The notes beneath the pieces were generated by a model. The model worked only from the letters and a program-made list of their open reading frames with translations, was not told the DNA's origin and made no database searches. From Stephanodiscus triporus (lineage: Eukaryota > Bacillariophyta > Thalassiosirophyceae > Thalassiosirales > Thalassiosiraceae): a stretch of DNA of 13,476 nt. The translations under genes were made by a program, and so were the position numbers. Below are positions 1 through 9,500 of this stretch, one piece after another. Position 1 is the stretch's first letter. Every line of letters starts with the position of its first letter. The stretch lies in contig JALLAZ010000604.1 in assembly GCA_036939755.1 (NCBI GenBank), forward strand, positions 1 to 13,476, given 5' to 3'.

Positions 1-537
1 GAAAAAAGACTCGTTGTTATTTTTTCCCGATTTAGGTTTGTAGGTGTATGTAGAGGAAGTTACGATACCAATTAAAAACGGGTTTGGGTAGAGGAAGTGT
101 CGTACGAGTAATATTTTATGATATTACACGATACCCGGCTTCTCTAGGTAACCAGTGTCCCGGTTGCCTAAGCCCCGCCCACAAATCCATTGGGTCCCAT
201 TTGCGACAACCGGGTCGCCACGTTTCGTTAATCGGCCCCCCCCTCAACTCGGGTCACTAATGTGCGAGGGAGTGATTGGACCCTATCCCGCGTACGATCG
301 TTTTCGCACTGGCCCGGAGCGGCCCCCCCGCGCCCGCCGCCCCCAACCCAAGCTCAAATTTTGACCGCGGCCCTTCATCCAACACAATCAACATCCAAAT
401 ACTTTTATATTCAATCGAGCAATTTCGCTGCTGCCATCCCTTTGATCGGATATTACACAGCAGCAACGCGCCACCCAATATATAATAATAATAGAAAAAA
501 GATCGGGCCACCACCGAGAAGAGATCCATCCCACGCC
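1..537. other. Upstream non-coding region of the giant gene
   Basis: No gene is supported here. The first 150 bases or so are AT-rich; 160-365 is markedly GC-rich with C homopolymers, and the last 170 bases turn AT-richer again before the start codon. An 11-bp direct repeat (gtagaggaagt) occurs at 50-60 and 88-98. The reading frame of exon 1 stays open upstream to an ATG at 262. Using that ATG would add 92 low-complexity residues and bury the hydrophobic N-terminal segment, so I treat it as non-coding. Confidence 0.6.
479..485 (+). promoter_or_regulatory. Possible TATA element (TATATAA)
   Basis: TATATAA lies 52 bases before the chosen ATG in a short AT-rich island. A TATA box here would place transcription start roughly 25-30 bases downstream, giving a short 5' leader with no upstream ATG. 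Diatom core promoters are not uniformly TATA-driven, so this is a weak positional inference. Confidence 0.3.
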
Positions 538-3500
538 ATGACAACGACGACGAGAAGACGACCATTCGCGACGTCCGCGACCGCCGTTGTCGCGTCGGCC
601 CTCGCGCTGTCCGCCCTCTTCCTCGTCGTCCTGTCGTCGAGGCGGGGGGGGACGACGATCGGGGAACGGGAGGGGGGGAAGGAGGGCGGGGGGGGATTAT
701 TTCGCAGGCACGCCGCCGTCGACCCCCCCCCGGCCGCCCCCCGGCGGAGGAATCTCGACGGCGGCGGCCTGGAGTACTATCATCCCCTGTCCGACGCCAA
801 CGATCCGGACGGCGACGCGAGGATGAGGTCGGGGGGGATCGCCAGCGACGACGTCCGGCCGACGACGAATTATCCGACGTACCTCCCCTCCGACGACGAC
901 GGGGGGACCGACGGGGATGTCGTCGCGACGTCGACGGCCGCGGTCGTCCCCGATCACACGTGGCCGGTGCTCGGCGACGGGGGGGGAGGGGGGGGGGGCA
1001 ACGGCAACGCCCACCACGTCATGGGGGGGGAGGTGGAGGTCGGGAATGACGCGCCGTTCGGGGCGGGGGAGCTGACGTTCGTGCAATTGTACTCCTCCAC
1101 GCCACTGCGACCGAGGGAGTACAAGGACACCGGCACGGCGTACGTCCACTACAAGAACTCCAAGGAGAAGGACGGGACCGGGAGCTCCACCTTCCCCCCC
1201 ACGCTGTTCCCATCGTCGACCGAGCCGACGAACGCTCCGATCGAGCAGATGTACGGTTGGTACGAGCCGACGCTGTCCCCGTCGAGATTCCCGACGAAGA
1301 TCGCGACGTCGTCATCCCCTACCGAGGAGGAGGAGGTGGAGGTGGAGGTGGAGGACGAGCTCGTCGGTTTCGGATTGGACGACACGGAGGAGCCGACGAG
1401 GGAGCCGACGAAATTCCCGACCAAGTTGCCGACGAAGGAGCCGACGAGGGAGCCGACGAAATACCCGACCAAGTTGCCGACGAAGGAGCCGACGAGGGAG
1501 GTGAGTTTTTTTCCCCCCCCCCCTCTTCTCTTCTTCGATGTATATTATTGTTGTGGGCAGGTCGACGCGGATCTATCCGTCGCATATGTATTATTTTCGT
1601 TCCTTCCGCACTCTTCCTCGACGGTGCGAATATATGTATATGGTATTTCTCACCCTTCCTTTTGGCCCGTTTCTATCTCCCCCCTCACCTTGATCAAATA
1701 GCCGACGAGGTTGCCGACGAGGATGCCGAACGACGAGCCGACGAGGATGCCGAACGACGAGCCGACGAAGGAGCCGACAAAAGAGCCGACGAAGGAGCCG
1801 ACGAAGAAGCCTGAGGAGTTGACTCCAAAATTCGAGATCACAGGTGACGACGACGACGACGACGATGAGGAGGAGGAGGCGCCCCCCTCCGATCCCCCCG
1901 CGCATGCGCCTGGCTCCCTTTTCTACTGCGGCGATTCCGTCGGCGACGCGGCGTCGTGCGAGACGCCATGCCCGAATGGCATCACGGATTGCGTCTCCGG
2001 GGGGTTCTGCTACTCGGTGCCGGAGTGTCGCGGTCAGGGGCCGGGCGCGGTCGGGAACGCCGTATCGGATCCGCCGACGAACGAGCCTACGCGCGAGCCG
2101 ATATCGAGGCCCGATCGGAAGCCGGGGGGGTACTGCGGCGATTCCCTCCAGACAGCCGGATCATGCGAGGTGCCGTGCGAGAGCACGTCGGATTGCGCCA
2201 CGGGGTTCTGCTACAACGTGGAGGAATGCCCCGAGGTGGAGGTAGCGGACAACAACGAAGACGACGACGACGAAGATGGAGGATTCTACTGCGGGAGATC
2301 CCTGGTGGACGCGAGCTCGTGCGAATGGCCGTGCCCGAACGGCATCGAGGACTGTGACTCGGGGTTCTGCTATGCGGTGCCCAAGTGTGCCGCGGGAGGT
2401 CAGCCGGCGGTTACGAACAGTCCGATAACACCCTTTTCGACGTCGGCAAGCAGCGATCGTCCGTCTAGGAGACCGACGGCAACTAGCAGCGATAGTCCGT
2501 CTACGAGGCCGACGCCCTTCTTGACTCTGTACGGCGGGGAGTTCCACTGCGGTAGCTCCCACGTCAATGCGTCGAACTGGTGCGAATATTCATGCCCCAC
2601 GGGATCGCCGACGGAGTGCCCCGACGGCCTCAATTGCTACGCCTCCACGGGGTGCGCGGACGAGCCGCGCGAGGCGCCAACTCGACCGCCGAGCCACGAC
2701 CCATCGGGTACCTTCTACTGCGGTACCTCGTACCAAAATGCATCAGCATCGTGCGGCGTGCCGTGTCCCTCGGGCAATAGCGGAGATTGTCCCCCCGGCA
2801 CGGTGTGTTATGCCAACACTCCATGCAAGCAGGATAAGATGTTCTATTGCGGGACAAGCATGGTGAACGCGAGCGCGTCGTGCGAGCACTCCTGCTCGAG
2901 TGGGCTGGATTCCGATTGTCCCCCGGGCCTCACCTGCTACGGGACGCAAACGTGTCAAGATCGGGAGGAGGAAGACGAGCCGATAGGGCCGCCGAAGGTG
3001 GCGGATGGTACGAAGTACTGCGGTACCTCGTTCCAAAATGCATCGGAGACATGCGGGGTACCGTGCCCGAACGGCAGGAACAACGAATGTCCCGATGGCA
3101 TGTCCTGCTATTCGAGCACCCCCTGCGAGGAGAAGGGCTCGTTCTACTGCGGCCTGTCGTGGAATAACGCCGCGTCGAGCTGCAAGCTCCCGTGCCCGTC
3201 TGGGACTGACGACGATTGTCCTGATGGCACCCATTGCTACGCGTACACGCCCTGCAACAAGACTGATTCCTTCATGTGCGGGACGAGTTTCAAGAACGCC
3301 TCCTCGTCGTGCGATAGGCCGTGTCCAACGGGGAGTCCGACCGAGTGCCCGTCAGGCATGTCGTGTTACACCCACACGACGTGTGACGCTGATACTACCA
3401 AGGACGACATGCCGGTGTCATCCCCCGATATCAACACTACCAGTCCTGCTTACATACCCGGAGATTCGTATTATTGCGGGACGTCGTTCCTCGAGGCCTC

Positions 3501-6500
3501 ATCGCAGTGCACCCATCCATGTCCCACAAGAATGGACTCCGAATGTCCGGACGGCGAGCAGTGCTACGGCAGCACACCCTGTCCCACCCGAAAGACCTAT
3601 TACTGTGGCGCGAACCTCGACGAGGCCACCGCGATGTGTGAACATCCGTGTCCATCGGGGAGCAGCAGCGATTGTCCGACGGGGTTGAGCTGCTTCGCTT
3701 TCACGACTTGCGCCGCCAAGGATTCCTTCTTCTGCGGGGACAACTTCATGAACGCTAGCGGCACCTGTGACACTCCATGCCCATCTGGCCTCTCAAGTGA
3801 CTGTCCGAGAAACCTCACCTGCTTCGCGCACACGACGTGTGACTTGCTCGAGCCCTCTGACTCAACCGGGGACCTGTCGGCCTTCTGTGGCGTGAGCTTC
3901 GACGAGGCGACGAGGAGCTGTTCCCTCCCGTGCCCGACCGGATTGAATAGCGAATGTCCCCGTGGGATGACCTGCCACATACACACATCGTGTCAGGACC
4001 GCAATTCCTTCATGTGCGGGCGTTCCTGGGAGGATGCCGCCGCGACGTGTTCGGACCCCTGTCCTTCCGGGGAGCACTCCGAATGCCCCGAAGGCATGAA
4101 GTGCTTCGCGTACACACCTTGCAACAACGCCGGATCCTTCTTCTGCGGCGAAAGCTTCCACGAGGCGGCGAAATGCAATCACCCTTGCCCCTCTGGTAAA
4201 AGCAAGGAATGCCCCGATGGTCAGCAGTGCTTCTCGTACACTTCGTGTGGGACGGGGGATTTCAACCCGACCAAGGCACCAGTTCCAGCTCCGGCGCCAT
4301 CTGCAACCGGAGAGTTAGGTTCATTCTATTGCGGAAAGAATTTTGCCGATGCCAACAAAAAGTGCAACATGACATGTACCTCCAGCTTAGAGTGCCCCTC
4401 TGGGGAGTCGTGCATTCCATTCACGACGTGCAAACACGACAAGGCACAAACGCCAGCACCTATTGCCGATCCAGCCTCGTTTTACTGTGGTTCAAGTTTC
4501 GAAAATGCGACATCAACTTGTTCCACGCCTTGTGCTGGCGGTTCATCAAGTGAATGTCCCGATGGCCAAAGTTGTTATGGGTATACATCATGCAGTGACA
4601 AAGATAGCTTTTATTGCGGGAAAACCTGGGAGGACGCGTCATCAAATTGCTCAAAATCATGCAAAAGCAACAACGACTGCGAACCAGAAGAAGTTTGCTT
4701 TGGTTACACTACTTGTAACATCCAAAATACCGACATTCCCGTTGAATCTTTCTATTGCGGTAAAACCTTTGAAGAAGCGTCCATGATGTGCCAAAAAGAA
4801 TGCCCATCTGGGAAACATTCTGATTGTCCCGATGATCAATTATGCCATCCACATACCCCATGTGGTGAGCGAGATTCGTTTTTCTGTGGATCAAGTTGGG
4901 TGGATGCTTCCACGAGCTGTCACACTCCATGCCCAAGTGGATCATCAAGCGAATGTCCAGGGAATCAGTTGTGTTTTCCGTCAACTCCTTGTGATGAGGT
5001 TCAATCTTTCTTCTGTGGATCGGATTTTGATGATGCCAATGACAAATGTGGCCGTCCATGTGAGTCAGGTCGAAGTGATGATTGCGAGAACGGTGAAGGG
5101 TGTTTTGCATACACACTCTGCAGTGAAAGTGGGTCAAATGCCGTCCCTACATCACCTCTTTCACCAGTTCAAAAGGCGCCACCAGAATCCTTTTTCTGCG
5201 GTACCTCATATGATGATGCTTCTATGATGTGCAATGAACCGTGCCCAAGTGGTAAATCTGAACAGTGTCCGGACGATCTGCTTTGCTTCGCAAGCACGCC
5301 TTGTAGTGATAGAGGCTCCTTTTTCTGTGGGACAACGTGGGAAGCGGCAGCATCCAGTTGCACATCACCATGCCCGAGTGGCTTGAGTTCTGAGTGTTCC
5401 AAGGGGGAAACCTGCTACGCCTACACACCATGTTCCAAGACAGAGACTTTTTACTGTGGCACCACCTTTCACGATGCCTCTTCCACTTGTACTGATCCCT
5501 GTCCAAGCGGCAAGGATAGCGCGTGTCCTAAAGGGGAGACCTGTCACAAGTACACACCATGTCACGATATCACCCCAAGTGACGTCAAGGACCAATCTCT
5601 TCTGCCTTTTCCTGTGGACTCATATTTCTGTGGTACCAATTTTGTTGATGCGTCAACAAAGTGCTATCTGCCCTGTCCCACTGGAGGTTCAGCAGAATGT
5701 CCAGTTGGTGAAGCATGCTATGGAAATACGCCATGCAACAGTGGCGACTCGTCTTTTTGTGGGAAGACTTGGTATGATGCGGCAAGTGAATGTAAAGTTC
5801 CTTGTCCAACCGGACTGGACGAAGAATGCCCAGCTGGTACAAAATGTTTTGGCTACACACCTTGCTCAGAAAGCAATTCATTCTACTGTGGAGTTGATTT
5901 CCTCCAGGCATCAACAAATTGTTCTATTCCTTGTCCGACTGGGTCATCGGCTCAGTGTCCTCCCGGTCTAGCTTGTTTTCCAAACACTCCTTGTGATATT
6001 GCAAGTTTTTCGGTCGATTCAGCCGATGCAGCCAATATATTCGATACATCTGTCCCAACACCTTTTACATTCAATTATCTTGACGTAAATGTGCCCGATA
6101 CAAACGCTCCAACACAGATGCCCAGTCTGTTGTCTATACCAACAGGCGCACCGCACACAGCTATGCTTCACTATTGTGGATCAGACATTGACAGTATCGA
6201 TTGTTTCTTTCCATGCCCCAATGGCGACGAATGTCCTTCGGGCCAAGAGTGTTATGCAACCCAGGACTGCAGCGACTCTTTTTATTGTGGCGTGAATTTT
6301 ACTGATGCCAACAGTACTTGTTCACATCAATGCCCTGATGGAAGTGATAATTCATGCCCAATTGGCATGAAGTGCTATGCTCAAACGTCTTGCGCTAGTG
6401 TCACTGATGAGATGATCCCTAATTTCACTGATGAGATGATCCCTAATGTCACTGATGAGATGATCCCTAATTTTTCAGATGTTGCAAGCGATTCTTACTT

Positions 6501-9500
6501 CTGTGGATTCACCGACGCAAGCACAAATTGCACCATCCCATGCCTATCAGGCAAGTCCAACACGTGTCCAATCGGACAGTCATGCTTCGCTTACACTACC
6601 TGTAACGTGCCTGTGGTTAAGGAGCCTTCAACACCTAGTTTTACTGACATTCCGAGCGAATCGTACTTTTGCGGATCGAGTTATGAAAAGGCTTCTAAAT
6701 CATGCTCTTTGCCTTGTTCAGACGGAAGCGATTCGAGCTGCCCTCAGGGTCAGAAATGCTTCGCGTTCACCCCTTGTGCCAAGCCCGAGTCCTTTTTCTG
6801 CGGGACAGATATGACTGATGCAAACGCGAAGTGTGCCATCCCATGCCCATCAGGAAAGTCCAACACGTGTCCAACAGGACAGTCATGCTTCGCTTACACT
6901 ACCTGTAAGGTGCCTGTGGTTGAAGAGCCTGAAGATGCAATGATAGTACCTAATTTTTCCGATGTTCCGAGCGAATCGTACTTCTGTGGATCGAATTATG
7001 AAGATGCTTCTAAATCGTGCTCTTTGCCGTGTTCAGACGGGACAAATTCAAAATGCCCTCCGGATCAGAAATGCTTCGCGTTCACCCCTTGTGTCAAGCC
7101 CGAGTCCTTTTTCTGCGGGACAGATATGACTGATGCGAACGCGAAGTGTGCCATCCCATGCCCATCAGGCCAGTCCAACACGTGTCCAAAAGGACAGTCA
7201 TGCTTCGCTTACACTACCTGTGAAATTGATGCATTGAGTAGTTATGCATTATCACCATCAACTAGCCCCATTACGATGAGCCCAATTCGAAGACCAACAC
7301 TCAACCCAACAACAGAATCACCTACCGATGAACCAACGGTGAGTTGAGATGATTATTCAAATCTGTCTTGATTACAGAGATTTTTATTTTTCGCTCATTT
7401 TTATCTATCAATCGGATACCTCTAGGTTCCTCCAACTATAGAAGAGCCAACCCTAAGTCCAGAAGAGCCGACCCGAAGTCCTACAGATGAGCCAACCCTT
7501 AGTCCAGAAGAGCCGACCCGAATTCCTACAGACGAGCCAACATTAAAGCCTACGCCATTTCCCACCGAAAGCCCAACTGAATTTCCGACAAAATACCCTA
7601 CCAAGTTCCCTACCAGGCTCCCTACAAAGAAGCCCGTCATACCAGTAGTGTTCGATGTACCAGAAGATTCTTTTTACTGTGGAGTGACATTTAATCACGC
7701 AAGTAAACTGTGTGGTATAGCCTGTCCAAGTGGGGATGATGACTGTCCTGTTGGTATGAATTGTTTTGGCAATACTCCTTGTGGTGACAAGAACTCCTTT
7801 TTTTGCGGCACTTCGTATGACGATGCCAACAAAAAGTGCACTACTCAATGCAAAACTGGATCCGCTAACGAATGCCCAAGTGGGGAGAGTTGTTTCGCAT
7901 ACACCATGTGCAAACCTGACACTAAAGCGCCAACTGATTCACCATTGAAGAAACCTACGCCTTATCCGACGAAGGAGCCCACACCTTATCCAACAAAGGA
8001 GCCAACGCCTTACCCGACGAAGGAGCCCACAACGCCTTATCCAACAAAGGAGCCATCACCCAAGCCTAATCCACGACCCACCTCTAAACCTACCAAGAAG
8101 GAGGCGGAGTCGGCGGCGGCGGCGGCGGCGGAACCGGCAGCGGAGGAACCAGAAGAGGAGGAACCAGAAAAGGAGGAACCAGAAGCGGAGGAACCAGAAG
8201 AAGAGGAGCCAGAAGAAGAGCCAACAGAGGAGGAACAAACACAGGAGGAACCAGAAGAAGAGGAACAAACAGAGGAGGAACCCGAAGAGCAACCCGAAGC
8301 GTTGACTATTCAGATCAAACAATGCGATGATCCACTAGCGATGACGGTCAATCTAGCTTACTGGCGGAGCTGGAGTTCTGATAGCCCTGAGACGTGTAAC
8401 AAATTTGATGCTTCCGACATAGACGGCACATCATATACTCATGTCGTGTACTCTTTTGCATCAATCTCAGCTGATGGCCTCGTGGAGCCATGGGTTGGAT
8501 CCTTTGATGAAGTTGACAAGTATAAAGAATTCAACAAGTTGAAACAGCGCAACCCAGAAGTCAAGACTATAATTGCTGTAACTGAGGGTGTGTTTTATGG
8601 AGCAGGGATGAATCCAGTCACGTACAACGAAGTAGTTACATCAGAGTCAACCCGCATGGCGTTTGCTCAAAGTGCAGTGTCATTTCTTGAACTTTATGAC
8701 TTTGATGGGATCGAAATTGACTGGGATGCCCCGTTAGACACAGACAAAGGGGGGAGCCCTGACAATTACGAGCTGTTTGTTTTGTTGGCGGAAGAAATCA
8801 GACGTGCAATTGAGGAATCTCAGAAAGAATTCATTTTCACCATAGCTCTACCCCCCACCGATTGGGAGCTTTACGACTATGATGTGATTGGATTATCAGA
8901 GCATGTTGATTGGTTCAACCTGATGTCTTTTGATTATCACACACCCAAAGACATACCCAAGACTGTCGGCGCTCACTCTGATCTCAAAATGATAGACTCG
9001 GTGGTCTTTGAGTTACTCAAAGAAACTGTTTCGACAAAATTCGTTCTGGGCATGGCTGCTTTTGGAAGGACCTATACTCTGTCTGATGATAGATGTCAAG
9101 AGTTAGGATGCCCGTTTAGATCTCCTGGTCTTGGGGGGTGTGGCAACACGAAAGGTTTTCTTCCCTTTAGTGAAATTCATGAGTACATAGAGAGTGGATC
9201 TTACGATCAGTTACATCAAGATGTGAGCAGCAGCTCCATGATTGCGGTCGTTGACGAAGACCAAATGATATCATTCGATGATGAGAACACATGGGCCATC
9301 AAGGAAGCCTATGCGGAGATGATGTGCTTGAGAGGCACTATGCTTTGGTCTGTTGACATGTTGACGCCCAAGCCTCCTTCACAACCTCAGCAGAACACTG
9401 TTGATACCGGCCGATTGCTGTCAGCTTTAGATTCAACCGTCCAAGGGTGTGATATCTGTGCAGAAACGGAATTGATCGACGACAAAATTGTCATGTATGC

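Larger units (their letters stand above)
6169..7221 (+). repeat. Six-cysteine modules 28-34
   Basis: Modules lie at 6169-6270, 6280-6393, 6496-6603, 6664-6777, 6793-6906, 6979-7092 and 7108-7221. Modules 28 and 30 are shortened between cysteines 1 and 2 but keep all six cysteines. Modules 31-32 and 33-34 are nearly the same pair repeated with a period of 315 bp. The preceding linker, residues after module 27, is long and rich in Pro, Thr, Asp and Asn. Confidence 0.93.

Noticed and set aside
262..537. In-frame upstream start for the giant protein at ATG 262
   Set aside because: The added 92 residues are low-complexity, would hide the hydrophobic N-terminus, and lie upstream of the possible TATA element.
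697..1149. Long minus-strand frames opposite exon 1
   Set aside because: These are shadows of GC-rich, repeat-coded DNA; they show only Pro/Arg-rich composition and no domain.
1711..7347. Treating the repeat array and the GH18 part as two genes
   Set aside because: A good GT-AG intron joins them in phase within the same linker, and two more of the same modules lie downstream on the GH18 exon.
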